Shown here in pieces: positions 32,925 through 43,888 of a stretch of DNA of 64,000 nt (position 1 is the stretch's first letter; each line of letters starts with the position of its first letter). The notes under the pieces are model-generated. The model was not told the origin of the DNA, did not search any database, and saw nothing but the letters and a program-made list of their open reading frames with translations. The stretch is taken from the NCBI RefSeq assembly GCF_003710255.1, contig NZ_RHIB01000002.1, forward strand, positions 124,001 through 188,000, read 5' to 3'. The DNA comes from Alteribacter keqinensis (GTDB lineage Bacteria > Bacillota > Bacilli > Bacillales > Salisediminibacteriaceae). Position numbers and translations under genes: made by a program.

Positions 32925-33281
32925 TTATCGTTTCGTAATTGGATCCACAATAAACGAATGGATTAATGCGCTCAGTATAGCGAAAATAATCGCTGCCACA
33001 ATGGCTAGTCCGAACCCGTCAATGTTAAACGCACTGCCCATTAATGCCTGTGTGAGCATAAGGACGATGGCGTTAATAACGAACAGGAACAACCCCAGTG
33101 ACAGGATTGTGATCGGCAGCGTGAGTACGACTAAAATCGGTTTTACAATGAGGTTGACAATAGCCAGTATGAAGCTGGCAATCAGTGCAGCCATGAATCC
33201 ATCCACTTCGAATCCCGAGAAGAAACGGGCGATGATCAGAAGGACGACGGCATTTACTACAATCTGTATGAGCCAGCCCAT
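32925..33281 (-). CDS. yvlD: Phage-holin-IV-like membrane protein (YvlD)
   Basis: A 118-residue protein with four hydrophobic helices (IVVNAVVLLIIARFF, FMAALIASFILAIVNLIV, ILVVLTLPITILSLGLFLFVINAIVLML and the C-terminal AIVAAIIFAILSALIHSFI). It has the family motif FEVDGFMAALIAS. It overlaps the PspC gene by one base. The yvlB-yvlC-yvlD set belongs to the B. subtilis SigW/LiaR-type envelope-stress response. The molecular role is unknown. Confidence 0.88.
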   Translation of the reverse strand: MGWLIQIVVNAVVLLIIARFFSGFEVDGFMAALIASFILAIVNLIVKPILVVLTLPITILSLGLFLFVINAIVLMLTQALMGSAFNIDGFGLAIVAAIIFAILSALIHSFIVDPITKR

Positions 33282-33487
33282 TAGCGGTTCACATCCGATT
33301 CACTCGGAATCACAAATACGCCGATAATATAAGCGAGAAGCGTGGCCACATTACCAAAAATCAACGCGATAATGGCAAGAAGCCGGATCAGCGTAGCATC
33401 TACATTAAAGTACGCAGCGATTCCGCCGCACACACCGGAAATCTTACGGTCATGTTCTGTTCGGTATAAACGTTTCATAAAATACAC
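33281..33487 (-). CDS. yvlC: PspC-domain protein (YvlC)
   Basis: A 68-residue single PspC domain. KRLYRTEHDRKISGVCGGIAAYFNVDATLIRL is followed by the hydrophobic LAIIALIFGNVATLLAYIIGVFVIP. PspC domains sense or anchor envelope-stress regulators in the membrane. It is stop-start coupled to yvlD and lies 168 nt after yvlB. Confidence 0.92.
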   Translation of the reverse strand: MYFMKRLYRTEHDRKISGVCGGIAAYFNVDATLIRLLAIIALIFGNVATLLAYIIGVFVIPSESDVNR

Positions 33488-33655
33488 ACCCTTTCATTCG
33501 TTACTGAATTTACTGCTTTCATTAGTAGTGGAAAAAGATCTTTTGTGCTCCAGCCGTAAATTGTGCTGAATTCATGAAACATTTTCAACTATTAATGTGA
33601 CCTATCGCTCTTTTTCTACCCGTTATTAAATGCCTTTAAACGAACCGGGCGGCCG

Positions 33656-34768
33656 TCAGTTTTTGACCGTGATCGAACCGGTAGTGGCTTCAGCTTCCAC
33701 ATACATGGATGTTTCCGCTTCTTTGTTAGCTAAAAAAGACATACGTTTATTTGCCCAGTCCTTCTTTTCATCAATGATCGTAAGCATCGGCAGCTCACAA
33801 TTGATGCCACCCACCGTCGTTTTCAGTTCTCCTTCAACTTTCATCTCTTCCGGCACACGTACCACAACGCTGCCTGTTGTTGTTTTGAAGTACGCCCGAG
33901 TTCCTTCGTTTTCAATGAGAGTGTAATTGATCGTCCCGTTAAGGGTCTCCACGTCCACTTCTCCCTTGGCTACGTTCAGATCAATCGTCCCGTTCACTGT
34001 TTTTGCGTCACAGTGACCGGCTGAAAGCTTTTCAACACTGATCGTACCGTTTACTGTCTCAAGGCGCACGTCCTTCCCGGTCACCTGTTCAAAACCGATC
34101 CGTCCATTTACCGTTTGCGCTTCGAATGATATTGTGTCAATAGTTTCACCGCTTATTTTTCCGTTAAACGCGTAAAGCTTTATGCGCTCAAGGGCGGCGG
34201 CGGGTAAGTAAATAACTGTATTCACCTTCATGGACTTGGATGGTGATTTCAGGCGCAGCTTTTTCTCCTTTATGTCAAAAATGACTTCGTCGAGGAAAAA
34301 GCGACGCGCTTCGTCTGCATCTCTTACTTTATACACCTTCACACTGCATTCAACCCGTATATCGGACTCTTCCCACGGACGGAACGTGACACTTCCGTTT
34401 TCCACGCTGACATCCACGTCTGCAATCACTGCCCCTGTGTGCTGGTACGTATGCTGAATTTCAACGGAAGAACCAAAATTAAAGTCTAAATCAAACTCTT
34501 TGATTTTGTGGACTGCATCTTCAATAAAGTCTGTGAAACGGCTCGCAAAAGAAGGCTGCCTGCTGCTCGCACGATTGCGGTACTCTTCACCCTTCTCCCA
34601 GTTCACCTCAGTCGAAATTTCATGATTACTCTGCGGCCCCGCCCCGGACCCGTCATCACTTGCATCAGTCTTGTCGTCTTTCAGGGCATTTAACAGCTGC
34701 AGTCCTTCCTCAGCTGTAATCTTTCCGTCTTCAATCATCTTCAAAATCATTTTACGTTCTTCCTGCAT
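33656..34768 (-). CDS. yvlB: YvlB/LiaX-like protein with DUF4097 beta-helix
   Basis: 370 residues. The N-terminal SHOCT-like helical hairpin ERKMILKMIEDGKITAEEGLQLLNAL (about 4-29) precedes a linker and a repetitive beta-rich domain (about 100-370). Strands repeat a pattern ending in TVNGxI: AFNGKISGETIDTI, QTVNGRIGFEQV, ETVNGTISVEKL, KTVNGTIDLNVA and ETLNGTINYTLI, about 18-20 residues per turn. Enterococcal LiaX has this layout and reports daptomycin stress. No signal peptide is visible. Confidence 0.9.
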   Translation of the reverse strand: MQEERKMILKMIEDGKITAEEGLQLLNALKDDKTDASDDGSGAGPQSNHEISTEVNWEKGEEYRNRASSRQPSFASRFTDFIEDAVHKIKEFDLDFNFGSSVEIQHTYQHTGAVIADVDVSVENGSVTFRPWEESDIRVECSVKVYKVRDADEARRFFLDEVIFDIKEKKLRLKSPSKSMKVNTVIYLPAAALERIKLYAFNGKISGETIDTISFEAQTVNGRIGFEQVTGKDVRLETVNGTISVEKLSAGHCDAKTVNGTIDLNVAKGEVDVETLNGTINYTLIENEGTRAYFKTTTGSVVVRVPEEMKVEGELKTTVGGINCELPMLTIIDEKKDWANKRMSFLANKEAETSMYVEAEATTGSITVKN

Positions 34769-34847
34769 TTAAAACCCCTCCAGCCTTTTCGTCGTTATCT
34801 CCATCATAATATGTATTTACGAAACCAAAAAGAAAAAGTTTCACACA

Positions 34848-34988
34848 GAGGTTGATCCAAAAGATCTGTTTTTGCCTTTTGAATCAATCTCGATGCAATG
34901 AGTGGACCCGCTGCCCTATTTAAAGAGACCGTCAGGAGTGGGTTTTCTCCTGCCGGGCGAGCAACGTGCGCAGCCATTGCCAATCTAC
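34848..34988. repeat. Structured intergenic repeat, class B, copy 2
   Basis: GAGGTTGATCCAAAAGAT hairpin with ... CTTTTGAATCAATCTC, then GCAATGAGTGGACCCGCTGCCCT. GTCAGGAG / CTCCTGCC with a GGGTTTT loop follows, then GGGCGAGCAACGTGCG and AGCCATTGCCAATCTA. Same direction as the copy at 19578-19734. Mismatches in one arm of the left hairpin are partly compensated in the other, for example GTTGATCCAA with TTGAATCAAT. Confidence 0.8.
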
Positions 34989-35079
34989 TCTGCACTTGTA
35001 AACGCAGAGTCTGTTCCTTTAGCCGGTAAGTTAAGGAGAAGCATTATTAAAAGATGGTGATACCAGATACAGCCGTAAT

Positions 35080-35165
35080 GTCCTTCGCTTTCCGCGGAGG
35101 TGCCGGCGAGCCTCCTCACTTCGTTTGCGGGGTCTCCACTGGCCCATCCACTCTCATCCACAAGA
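35080..35165. repeat. Copy of a dispersed Bacillus-type repeat
   Basis: TCCTTCGCTTTCCGCGGAGG, GCCTCCTCACTTCG and GGGGTCTCCACTGGCCC resemble the intergenic element (CGCTTTCCGCGG ... GAGCCTCCTC ... GGGGTCTC) that I recall in many copies from other Bacillaceae. That comparison is from memory and not checked. No gene is present in 34989-35390 apart from this and a short palindromic repeat. Confidence 0.5.
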
Positions 35166-35226
35166 AGGTTAATAAAAGAGAAATTATTCATGGAGAAACG
35201 GAGTTTAGAAGCCGAGGCGACTGAAT

Positions 35227-35252
35227 ATGGGGTCTGACCCCCGAACAATTGT
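35227..35252. repeat. Short palindromic repeat, locus 8
   Basis: TGGGGTCTGACCCCCGAACAATTGTG. The core is the GTCTGACCCC version, about 140 bp beyond the uvrA stop. Confidence 0.7.
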
Positions 35253-35390
35253 GTAAATTCCTGTTTTGTGCAGGAGTTACAGGATCATTCGCTCCGCCTT
35301 CCCCAATGGAGAAGGCTCTGCCAACACAAAAACCACCTGCTCCAGGAGAACAAGACTTCTCGCTCCCCGGACAGATGGTTATTATTTTGC

Positions 35391-38267
35391 CTATGAAGTT
35401 GCAACTGATTCTTTTTCCTTCATTCTTTTCTCCATGCGGGCACGGTCACGCTCCAGAATCGGCTTCAGGTATTCCCCAGTGTACGAACCCTTCACCTTGG
35501 CTACATCTTCAGGTGTACCGGCCGCCACAAGCTTACCGCCCTTGTCCCCGCCTTCCGGACCAAGATCCACAATGTGATCGACTGTCTTAACCACATCGAG
35601 ATTGTGCTCAATCACCAGCACCGTATCGCCATTCTCAACAAGACGCTGAAGCACTTTGAGCAGCCTGTCGATATCTTGGACGTGAAGACCTGTTGTCGGC
35701 TCATCCAGAATATAAAGAGTACGGCCGTTCGAGCGACGGTGGAGCTGGGATGCCAGCTTCACCCGCTGTGCCTCCCCTCCTGAAAGGGTCGTAGCAGGCT
35801 GACCGAGAGTCATGTAGCTTAGACCGACGTCATACAGCGTCTGAATCTTCCGCTTGATCTTCGGAATATTTTCAAAGAAAGCCAGAGCATCCTCCACCGT
35901 CATCCCGAGAACATCGGAAATGGTCTTCCCTTTGTACTTCACTTCAAGGGTTTCCCGGTTGTAACGCTTCCCGTCACACTGCTCACATGGAACATACACG
36001 TCAGGCAGAAAATGCATTTCAATTTTAATGATTCCGTCCCCGCGGCACGCTTCACAACGGCCGCCTTTCACGTTAAAACTGAACCGGCCTTTCTTATAGC
36101 CCCGGACTTTGGCTTCGTTCGTCATGGCATACACATCACGGATATCATCAAACACACTCGTGTACGTCGCCGCATTTGAACGAGGCGTTCGGCCGATCGG
36201 ACTCTGGTCAATCTCCACCACTTTATCCAGATGATCAATTCCGCTGATGGACTTATGGGCGCCTGGCTTGTCTTTCGCCACCGTCAGCTTCTGGGCAAGA
36301 GATTTGTACAGAATATCATTAATCATCGTACTTTTACCCGAGCCGCTCACACCGGTCACCGCTACAAATACCCCGAGAGGAATGTCGATTGACGTATTTT
36401 TAAGGTTGTTTTCCTTTGCCCCTTTAATACTGATCGTCCGCCCGTCCGACTTCCGGCGCTCAACAGGGAGAGGTATAAACTTTTTGCCTGAAAGGTACTC
36501 CCCGGTCAAAGACTCAGGGTCATCCATAATTTCTGCCGGAGTACCAGCTGCCGTAATTTCCCCGCCATGGGCACCGGCACCGGGACCGATGTCAATAATA
36601 TGGTCCGCTGCAAGCATCGTGTCTTCATCATGTTCCACTACAATCAGCGTATTCCCAAGGTCACGCATCCGCTCAAGTGTGCGTATCAATCTCGTATTGT
36701 CACGCTGGTGAAGTCCGATCGAAGGCTCATCAAGAATGTACAGAACCCCCATCAGGGACGAACCGATCTGCGTGGCAAGGCGGATCCGCTGCGCCTCACC
36801 TCCGGACAGCGTTCCTGCCGCCCTGGACAGAGTCAGGTACTCGAGTCCCACGTTGATTAAAAAGCCGAGACGCTCTTCAATTTCACGCAAAATCAGCCTT
36901 GCGATCGTCATATCTTTTTCCGACAGTTCAAGCGTTTCAAAAAAGGCTTTGGCATCCTTAACGGAATACCCGGTCACTTCTCCGATATGCTTTTCTCCCA
37001 CAAGAACACTCAGGCTCTCCTTGCGAAGACGGTAGCCTTTACACGTCGGACAAGGCTTCTGGGTCATATACCCTTCCATCTGCTCCCGGATATAATCAGA
37101 GCCCGTTTCGTGATAACGTCGGGAAATATTATGGATAACACCTTCAAAGTAAATCTCTTTTTCACGAACACGACCAAATTCATTTTCATACCGGAAATAA
37201 ATCTTCTCCCTGCCACTTCCATAAAGCACTTTATCCATCTGGTGCTTCGGCAGATTCTCAACCGGTGCATCCATATCGATTCCGTAATGCTCACAGACAC
37301 TTTGCAGAAGGGACGGATAATACTGCGAACTCGTCGGCTCCCATGGGGCAATCGCATGCTCCCGAAGAGACCTGCTCCAGTCAGGCACAACAAGCTCCAC
37401 ATCCACCTCAAGCTTATTCCCCAGGCCGTCACAGGACGTACACGCACCGAAAGGACTGTTAAAAGAGAACATCCGCGGTTCCAGTTCACCAATCGAGAAG
37501 CCACAGTGAGGACAGGCATGCTTCTGGGTAAATAACAGCTCTTCCTCCCCAATCACGTCAGCAATAACCCGACCATCCGCAAGGTTCAGGGCTGTCTCGA
37601 GGGAGTCCGCCAATCTTGATTCGACGCCCTCTTTGATTACAATCCGGTCGATCACGACTTCAATCGAATGCTTCTTGTTTTTATCCAAGTCAAACTCTTC
37701 CGCAGCTTCCCGCATTTCACCGTCGACCCTGACACGCACATACCCCTGTTTTTTAATATCCTCCAGTACTTTCGCATGAGTCCCTTTGCGTCCGGACACA
37801 ATTGGCGCAAGGATCTGCATTTTCGTACGTTCAGGGTAGGCCAGCATCCGGTCGGCCATCTGTTGTACCGTCTGGGAACTGATCTCTATTCCATGATTCG
37901 GACAGACCGGCTTCCCGACACGGGCAAACAAAAGCCTCAGGTAGTCATAAATCTCCGTTACGGTTCCTACCGTAGAGCGTGGATTCCGGCTTGTGGTCTT
38001 CTGATCGATGGAAATAGCAGGGGACAGTCCTTCGATGGCATCCACATCAGGCTTATCCATCTGCCCGAGAAACTGGCGCGCATAGGCAGACAGAGACTCT
38101 ACATACCGTCGCTGCCCTTCTGCGTATATCGTATCAAAGGCAAGTGACGATTTCCCCGAACCTGACAGTCCCGTAAAAACAACGAGCTTGTTTCTCGGGA
38201 TCGTTGCATCTATATTTTTCAAATTGTGAGAGCGTGCGCCCTTCACTTCAATATTATCTAATGCCAT
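35391..38267 (-). CDS. uvrA: Excinuclease ABC subunit A
   Basis: Damage-recognition ATPase of nucleotide excision repair. The 958 residues carry two ABC modules with P-loops [14 protein letters not shown] (about 33-46) and [11 protein letters not shown] (about 640). ABC signatures [11 protein letters not shown] and [11 protein letters not shown] and zinc-binding [14 protein letters not shown] and CEACRGDG are present. ATG 38267 with GGGTGA 8 nt upstream fits; the GTG four codons earlier lies in that ribosome site. It overlaps nothing: uvrB ends 8 nt upstream. Confidence 0.98.
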   Translation of the reverse strand: MALDNIEVKGARSHNLKNIDATIPRNKLVVFTGLSGSGKSSLAFDTIYAEGQRRYVESLSAYARQFLGQMDKPDVDAIEGLSPAISIDQKTTSRNPRSTVGTVTEIYDYLRLLFARVGKPVCPNHGIEISSQTVQQMADRMLAYPERTKMQILAPIVSGRKGTHAKVLEDIKKQGYVRVRVDGEMREAAEEFDLDKNKKHSIEVVIDRIVIKEGVESRLADSLETALNLADGRVIADVIGEEELLFTQKHACPHCGFSIGELEPRMFSFNSPFGACTSCDGLGNKLEVDVELVVPDWSRSLREHAIAPWEPTSSQYYPSLLQSVCEHYGIDMDAPVENLPKHQMDKVLYGSGREKIYFRYENEFGRVREKEIYFEGVIHNISRRYHETGSDYIREQMEGYMTQKPCPTCKGYRLRKESLSVLVGEKHIGEVTGYSVKDAKAFFETLELSEKDMTIARLILREIEERLGFLINVGLEYLTLSRAAGTLSGGEAQRIRLATQIGSSLMGVLYILDEPSIGLHQRDNTRLIRTLERMRDLGNTLIVVEHDEDTMLAADHIIDIGPGAGAHGGEITAAGTPAEIMDDPESLTGEYLSGKKFIPLPVERRKSDGRTISIKGAKENNLKNTSIDIPLGVFVAVTGVSGSGKSTMINDILYKSLAQKLTVAKDKPGAHKSISGIDHLDKVVEIDQSPIGRTPRSNAATYTSVFDDIRDVYAMTNEAKVRGYKKGRFSFNVKGGRCEACRGDGIIKIEMHFLPDVYVPCEQCDGKRYNRETLEVKYKGKTISDVLGMTVEDALAFFENIPKIKRKIQTLYDVGLSYMTLGQPATTLSGGEAQRVKLASQLHRRSNGRTLYILDEPTTGLHVQDIDRLLKVLQRLVENGDTVLVIEHNLDVVKTVDHIVDLGPEGGDKGGKLVAAGTPEDVAKVKGSYTGEYLKPILERDRARMEKRMKEKESVATS

Positions 38268-38275
38268 AAGGTTTC

Positions 38276-40279
38276 TCACCCTTCCGCTTTCAGTTCAATA
38301 ATCACATCACGAAGCTCTGCCGCCCGCTCGAAATCGAGGGCTTTCGCAGCCTCTTTCATTTCCGCTTCCATTCTCTCAATCACTTTCTCCCGTTCCTTCT
38401 TGCTCATTTTCTGCTTAGGAGGAATCGCATCGGTACCTTTTTCACCGTAGTCTTCTCCCTCTTCTGCAGCATAAGTAGCCTGGATCAGCTCAGGAATAGC
38501 TTTTTGAATCGTCTGAGGTGTAATGCCGTGCTTTTCATTGAATTCTTTCTGCACAGTACGGCGGCGCTTCGTTTCTTCTAACGCAATTTTCATCGATTTC
38601 GTCATTTTATCAGCGTACATAATTACGTGCCCGTTGGAATTCCGGGCTGCCCGTCCCATCGTCTGAATGAGAGAGCGCTCCGCACGAAGGAATCCTTCTT
38701 TATCCGCATCAAGAATGGCAACGAGAGACACTTCAGGCATATCCAGTCCTTCCCGGAGAAGGTTGATTCCAACCAGGACATCAAATTCGCCACGGCGTAA
38801 ATCACGGATAATCTGAATCCGCTCCAGCGTTTTTATATCGGAGTGGAGGTATTTTACCCGGATTCCCAGTTCCTTAAAGTAGTTTGTGAGATCTTCACTC
38901 ATCTTTTTCGTAAGTGTCGTCACGAGGACCCGTTCATTCCGCTCTTTTCGAATATGAATTTCTTCCATAATGTCGTCAATCTGTCCTTCAATCGGACGGA
39001 CATCCACAGTAGGATCCAAGAGGCCTGTCGGACGGATTATCTGCTCAACCATCTCAGGACAATGGTCCAGTTCATACTGCCCCGGGGTCGCAGAAACGAA
39101 GATGGCCTGACTAATGTGTTTTTCAAACTCGTCAAATTTTAACGGACGGTTATCTTTTGCCGACGGCAGACGGAACCCATGGTCAACGAGGACACCTTTC
39201 CGGGCCTGGTCACCGTTGTACATTCCTCTCACCTGAGGCAGGGTGACGTGGGACTCGTCCACAACGAGAAGAAAATCGTCAGGGAAGAAATCAATGAGGG
39301 TATAAGGTGTAGCTCCCGGTTCCCTGAACGTCAGATGACGGGAATAGTTTTCGATTCCTGAGCAGAAGCCCATCTCCTGCATCATCTCTATATCATAGCG
39401 GGTACGCTGTTCAAGGCGCTGTGCCTCAAGAAGCTTCCCTCTTTCATTCAAATCTGCGAGCACGGTTTCAAGTTCTTTTTCAATGTTTACGATGGCTTTC
39501 TTTAATTTCTCTTCCCGGGTTACGAAGTGGGACGCCGGGAAAATAGCCACGTGGTTTCGTTCCCCCAGCACTTCCCCGGTAAGGGCATCCACTTCCGTAA
39601 TCCGGTCAATTTCATCACCGAACATCTCAATTCTGAGACAGTGCTCGTCACGGGAAGCAGGGAAGATCTCCACTACGTCACCGCGGACACGGAATGTTCC
39701 ACGGGTAAAATTAATATCATTTCGTTCATATTGTATATCCACCAGTTCACGAAGAAGGCTGTTTCGTTCCATTTCCATCCCGGTACGGAGAGAAACAACA
39801 AGATCACGGTACTCCGTTGGTGAACCAAGACCATAGATGCACGATACACTGGCTACAATGATCACGTCATTTCGTTCAAACAACGAACTCGTTGCCGAGT
39901 GACGGAGTTTATCAATCTCATCGTTAATGCTTGCATCTTTTTCGATAAACGTATCCGACTGGGGAATATAGGCTTCCGGCTGATAGTAGTCATAATAGCT
40001 CACAAAATATTCAACAGCGTTGTTTGGGAATAATTCCTTAAACTCACTGTACAGCTGCCCTGCAAGGGTCTTATTGTGGGCAATAACAAGGGTCGGTTTA
40101 TTGATCTCCTTGATCACATTGGATACGGTAAATGTTTTCCCCGTCCCGGTTGCACCAAGCAGTGTCTGTAACTTCTTATTCTCCTTCACTCCTTTGACCA
40201 GTGCTTCTATTGCCTTTGGCTGGTCACCCTGGGGATCATATTTTGATACAAGTTCAAACGTTTGCTGGTTTTCACTCAT
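38276..40279 (-). CDS. uvrB: Excinuclease ABC subunit B
   Basis: Helicase-like subunit that receives damage from UvrA and recruits UvrC. The 667 residues have Walker [17 protein letters not shown] (about 40-55), the damage-probing beta-hairpin [21 protein letters not shown], Walker [15 protein letters not shown] and motif [14 protein letters not shown]. The C-terminal UVR motif is [24 protein letters not shown]. uvrB precedes uvrA, as in Bacillus. Confidence 0.98.
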   Translation of the reverse strand: MSENQQTFELVSKYDPQGDQPKAIEALVKGVKENKKLQTLLGATGTGKTFTVSNVIKEINKPTLVIAHNKTLAGQLYSEFKELFPNNAVEYFVSYYDYYQPEAYIPQSDTFIEKDASINDEIDKLRHSATSSLFERNDVIIVASVSCIYGLGSPTEYRDLVVSLRTGMEMERNSLLRELVDIQYERNDINFTRGTFRVRGDVVEIFPASRDEHCLRIEMFGDEIDRITEVDALTGEVLGERNHVAIFPASHFVTREEKLKKAIVNIEKELETVLADLNERGKLLEAQRLEQRTRYDIEMMQEMGFCSGIENYSRHLTFREPGATPYTLIDFFPDDFLLVVDESHVTLPQVRGMYNGDQARKGVLVDHGFRLPSAKDNRPLKFDEFEKHISQAIFVSATPGQYELDHCPEMVEQIIRPTGLLDPTVDVRPIEGQIDDIMEEIHIRKERNERVLVTTLTKKMSEDLTNYFKELGIRVKYLHSDIKTLERIQIIRDLRRGEFDVLVGINLLREGLDMPEVSLVAILDADKEGFLRAERSLIQTMGRAARNSNGHVIMYADKMTKSMKIALEETKRRRTVQKEFNEKHGITPQTIQKAIPELIQATYAAEEGEDYGEKGTDAIPPKQKMSKKEREKVIERMEAEMKEAAKALDFERAAELRDVIIELKAEG

Positions 40280-40454
40280 AAATGCAGCCTCCTTCGCCCA
40301 ATCGGCTTGTCCTCTTCGTCCAGTGTATTTAAGGCATAACCTGTTATTAAGACATGCTACGCCCGGTCATTTATATCCGCTTATTCTTCCATTACCCATT
40401 CTTAACATATGTACATCATTATATCACAGAAACCGCTCAAAATTACCTAAAACA

Positions 40455-40468
40455 AGAACACACGTTCC
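40455..40468 (-). promoter_or_regulatory. LexA (DinR) box of uvrBA
   Basis: GGAACGTGTGTTCT on the minus strand fits the Gram-positive SOS box CGAACRNRYGTTYC, with both GAAC/GTTC arms intact. It lies just downstream of an extended -10 element (TGGTATGAT, -10 at 40478-40483), where LexA would block initiation. Confidence 0.8.
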
Positions 40469-40508
40469 TTTATTTCTATCATACCAAATTTGTCAACCCC
40501 CCTCACGC

Positions 40509-40542
40509 CAATTGTGCGGGGTCTGTCCCCCGAACTTTTTTG
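40509..40542. repeat. Short palindromic repeat, locus 9
   Basis: CAATTGTGCGGGGTCTGTCCCCCGAACTTTTTTGG lies between the uvrB promoter and the minJ terminator. It has one arm of each type. Confidence 0.8.
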
Positions 40543-40551
40543 GCTGGAGCC

Positions 40552-40590
40552 AAAAAAGGCGGGGGACCTTTGGGGGTCCTCCGCCTTTCG
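40552..40590 (-). terminator. minJ terminator
   Basis: AAAGGCGGAGGACCCCC pairs with GGTCCCCCGCCTTT on the minus strand and is followed by TTT. A second small stem (TTTTTTGGCT / AGCCAAAAAA) adjoins it. Confidence 0.85.
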
Positions 40591-40596
40591 ATTATT

Positions 40597-41919
40597 TTAA
40601 GAACTTTTTTTGTTTTCTTCGGTTGCTGCTGCTTCGCTTTCGTAACTGGCATCCACAGCGTCCTCACGCTGGATCTTCTCCCGGTCTTTCTGAAGAATAA
40701 AAGTATAGCGAAGTCCTTCGGTTGACAGGTTACCGATATCATCGTCCGGTACAAACAAAAGCCCGAGCTGATAGTGATCTCCCTCATAAACGGAAGATTG
40801 GGTAAAACGAATCTGCCCTTCTTCATCAAGCACCTGCAATTTACAAAAAGCTGCTTTCGCCTGTAGCGCCTCATACAGTTCAATCTGACTTGAAACGGCT
40901 AAGCCGTTTGCTTTCATCACTTTTTCTCCGACCTTAATCCCCATCTTGTCTCCTATCGAATGAGGAATTACGCCGAGTACAACAAGTCCTTCCGTCATGT
41001 TACGGAACATGCTTGCCGTTTTTTGTTCTTTAAGATTATGCTGAATAAAGATCAGCTCCCGGCCCAGGAGAATGAGCAAAGGTACTGCCAGAAGAAGGGG
41101 ACTGTAAAACGCTGCTGCAACTGCTACAGCTGCAGTTAAGAGTGCCAGTCCGAGCATCCTCGCCCCAAGGCGGCGGAATCCTTCATAAGGGTAACCGGAC
41201 TGTACAACAGCCTTGAAGCCGAGGATCACAGGCACAAACATGAGTCCGGCGGTCTCAGGCGTCACACCTGATACTGATTCCGCTAAAGGCCACATACCTA
41301 ATCCTCCGACAGCCAGTCCGCCTGCAGGAATCAGCAGCAGTCCCGGCACCAGCCATAACCGGTTGACTTCGTGCGCCCCGACCACTTTGCCACGCTTACT
41401 CTTCTTAAGCTTTGGTGAGGACCGCTTTTTTCCATTTGTCATAATAAGAAAGGCTTCTGCAAAAAGGATTGCAGCCAAAAACCAAACAAAACTTACCGTG
41501 CTCATCTCTGAAATAGAAGTGAGCTGTCTGTCGATCCAGCCATAGCCCGTCCCTGAAGTAGGAAGGAACATCGTCACAAGCAGTGCCAGACTCCCTGCGA
41601 AGGAAAAACTGAGCCAGCGGCTGTTTCGCAATGGCAGCAGCACTGCCCAGATAAGTGTAATCAATAACATCATGGCAAAAGGAACCGTAACACCAAGCCC
41701 CGTTAAAATAATGGTGAGAACTGCACCGGCAGTAAGCGCTGCCCCTGCAGGAAAAAGTAAATCAGATACAACATCATATACCCTGGTGTGAAAATCCTTT
41801 CGTTCCCGCCTCACTCTACGCATACCAAACCATATACAAACAAAAAGGAACAGGTACACAGCAGGGTGAAGGAAGAAACGCCCTATCGCTTGAAGCAACT
41901 CCCAAAACACCGCTTCCAT
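40597..41919 (-). CDS. minJ: PDZ-domain polytopic membrane protein, MinJ-like
   Basis: 440 residues. Roughly eight hydrophobic segments in the first 300 residues (VYLFLFVCIWFGMRRV, LLFPAGAALTAGAVLTIIL, FAMMLLITLIWAVLLPL and others) are followed by a PDZ domain (about 315-385: GLVVLGVIPHSIGDKMGIKVGEKVMKANGLAVSSQIELYEAL). MinJ bridges DivIVA and MinD to keep division at midcell. Identity rests on topology and on its place between uvrB and ctpB, as in B. subtilis. swrA, its B. subtilis neighbour, is absent. Confidence 0.82.
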   Translation of the reverse strand: MEAVFWELLQAIGRFFLHPAVYLFLFVCIWFGMRRVRRERKDFHTRVYDVVSDLLFPAGAALTAGAVLTIILTGLGVTVPFAMMLLITLIWAVLLPLRNSRWLSFSFAGSLALLVTMFLPTSGTGYGWIDRQLTSISEMSTVSFVWFLAAILFAEAFLIMTNGKKRSSPKLKKSKRGKVVGAHEVNRLWLVPGLLLIPAGGLAVGGLGMWPLAESVSGVTPETAGLMFVPVILGFKAVVQSGYPYEGFRRLGARMLGLALLTAAVAVAAAFYSPLLLAVPLLILLGRELIFIQHNLKEQKTASMFRNMTEGLVVLGVIPHSIGDKMGIKVGEKVMKANGLAVSSQIELYEALQAKAAFCKLQVLDEEGQIRFTQSSVYEGDHYQLGLLFVPDDDIGNLSTEGLRYTFILQKDREKIQREDAVDASYESEAAATEENKKSS

Positions 41920-42125
41920 CGTCCGCCTCCTTAAAAATCAATCTATCTCATTGATTCACATTTCTAAAACACTCTTCTTTCATTTTAATTGAAAATATAG
42001 AAAAGCACACCCTTTTTTCAAAAGGATGATCTTCTCTTTCTCAGGTCCTCCTAAACCATTCAATAAGAAAGGGTATTATCTTCCTTAAATTTTGTTGTGA
42101 TGCTCTGCACGCTTTCCTCTCAAAC

Positions 42126-42155
42126 AAAAAGACCCGCCCCAAAAAGGAGCGAGTC
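42126..42155 (-). terminator. ctpB terminator
   Basis: GACTCGCTCC-TTTTT-GGGGCGGGTC with TTTTTG after it on the minus strand, 8 nt past the ctpB stop. Confidence 0.85.
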
Positions 42156-42163
42156 ATCATTCA

Positions 42164-43684
42164 TTACTCATTTTCAATTAACAGCTCAATCGCACGTTTG
42201 AACTGAAGATCGTTCTCACGGTCACGGACCGCTTCAACAACACGGTCTTGAAGTGCCCAGGCTGTATCTTCATCAATTACACCTGTCACATCCAGTCCTT
42301 CGTCGTCCTGGAAGGCACGAACCGCTTCCTCTGTTTCACTGCTGAAGTAACCGTCCGTACGGCCAGGATCATAATCGAGTCCTTCAAGCATCAGCTGAGC
42401 GTTTTCCACCTGTTCACTGTTCATGTCAAATTCCAGTGGGTCTTCCGCCTGTACCGGAGAAACATAGAAGAAATCAGGCTGACGTACTTCCTCTGTCGGT
42501 TCCACACCAACCTCATTAATGTCGTTGCCGTCAGAAGTAAGCCATCTGAACAACGTAAGTTTCAATTCACTGCCATCACCAAGCTGAAGTGTCTGCTGAA
42601 CGGTTCCTTTTCCGAACGTTGTTTCACCCACAACGTGATGACCGCCTGCTTCTTTAAGGGCCGCAGCCAGAATCTCAGATGCTGAAGCACTTCCTTCATT
42701 TATCAATGTGGCAATTGGATACTCTTTTTCCTCTTCCAGGTTGGAAACATGACGAATGCGTTCACCTTCACGGTTTTCAATCTGCACAATCGGCTCACCG
42801 CCGGGTACAAGGAGGTTACCGATATCTTCTACACTCTGAAGGAATCCACCCGGGTTTCCACGGACATCAATAACCAATCCGTCAATCCCCTCTTTTTCAA
42901 GAGCGTGTAATTGTTCTTCAAAGTCTGTTGCAGTACTTTCGGAGAAAGAACGGATTTCTATCAAACCAATTTTCGCCCCGTCCTCTTCAATCAGCTCACT
43001 TGTGACCGTTTCAATCGGAATCGTATCACGGACCACATCGATATTCAGCTCTTCACTCACTCCGGGGCGTTCAACGGTAAGTGTAACTGTCGTACCTTTT
43101 TCCCCTCTGATCTGAAGCACTGCTTCATAAAGGGAAAGGCCTTCGATACTGTCACCGTCAATGCCGACGATCTGGTCGTTCGGTCTCAGACCTGCTTTTT
43201 CTGCGGGCGAATCCCTGAAAGGTGCTACAATGGTTACTTTCCCATTCGTCATGCTTACTTCAGCTCCGATTCCTTCAAAAGAGGAATCGAGTGAATCCAT
43301 AAATTCACGGGCAGTCTCCTGATCCATATAAACGGAATAAGGATCATCAAGCACTTCAAGCATCCCGTTGATGGCACCTTCAAGAAGTTCTTCTTCATCA
43401 AATGCTTCCACATAGCGGTCCATTATGATGGAATAAGCTTTATGGAATTTCTCGGCTTTATCTTCTGAAATTTCGCTGCCTGACGTTTCAACCGCTTCTT
43501 CAGCAGCATTTTCTTCCCCGTCGTCCTGGTCAATCGCTAACTCTGTATCTGCGTCTCCACTGTCGTTCAGCACCGGCTCAGCTGATGTACCATCCGTCAC
43601 CTGCATTACGACAAACATCGCGACTGCTCCTAAAATAACGGATAGAGAGACGATTAACGGCAGAAATTTCTTATCGATGTTCAT
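42164..43684 (-). CDS. ctpB: C-terminal processing peptidase (S41 family, CtpB-like)
   Basis: 506 residues. A membrane anchor (about 9-28, IVSLSVILGAVAMFVVM) and an acidic linker (40-75) come first, then a PDZ domain (about 130-215: VSMTNGKVTIVAPFRDSPAEKAGLRPNDQIVGIDG). The S41 catalytic region has RGNPGGFLQSVEDIGNLL, the nucleophile Ser in NEGSASASEILAAAL and the Lys in TTFGKGTVQQ. A C-terminal peptidoglycan-binding repeat (LMLEGLDYDPGRTDGYFSSETEEAVRAFQ, about 430-475) follows. B. subtilis CtpB cleaves SpoIVFA to activate sigma-K. Confidence 0.94.
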   Translation of the reverse strand: MNIDKKFLPLIVSLSVILGAVAMFVVMQVTDGTSAEPVLNDSGDADTELAIDQDDGEENAAEEAVETSGSEISEDKAEKFHKAYSIIMDRYVEAFDEEELLEGAINGMLEVLDDPYSVYMDQETAREFMDSLDSSFEGIGAEVSMTNGKVTIVAPFRDSPAEKAGLRPNDQIVGIDGDSIEGLSLYEAVLQIRGEKGTTVTLTVERPGVSEELNIDVVRDTIPIETVTSELIEEDGAKIGLIEIRSFSESTATDFEEQLHALEKEGIDGLVIDVRGNPGGFLQSVEDIGNLLVPGGEPIVQIENREGERIRHVSNLEEEKEYPIATLINEGSASASEILAAALKEAGGHHVVGETTFGKGTVQQTLQLGDGSELKLTLFRWLTSDGNDINEVGVEPTEEVRQPDFFYVSPVQAEDPLEFDMNSEQVENAQLMLEGLDYDPGRTDGYFSSETEEAVRAFQDDEGLDVTGVIDEDTAWALQDRVVEAVRDRENDLQFKRAIELLIENE

Positions 43685-43888
43685 TCACTCACCTCATCAC
43701 GGAAACCATATTCCACTATGGAGCAGATCCCCCGTTTATTCTTGATAGTTTCTCTCTTTTTTTCTAAAAAATGCTGTACTTGTTATCCTCTATCTTAACA
43801 AATCTTTGGAACAGATTAAATTGTTCTACTCAACTTACCAGGGAAAACTCTTTTTAGTATACGAAAATTCTACCACATCTTATTCGCT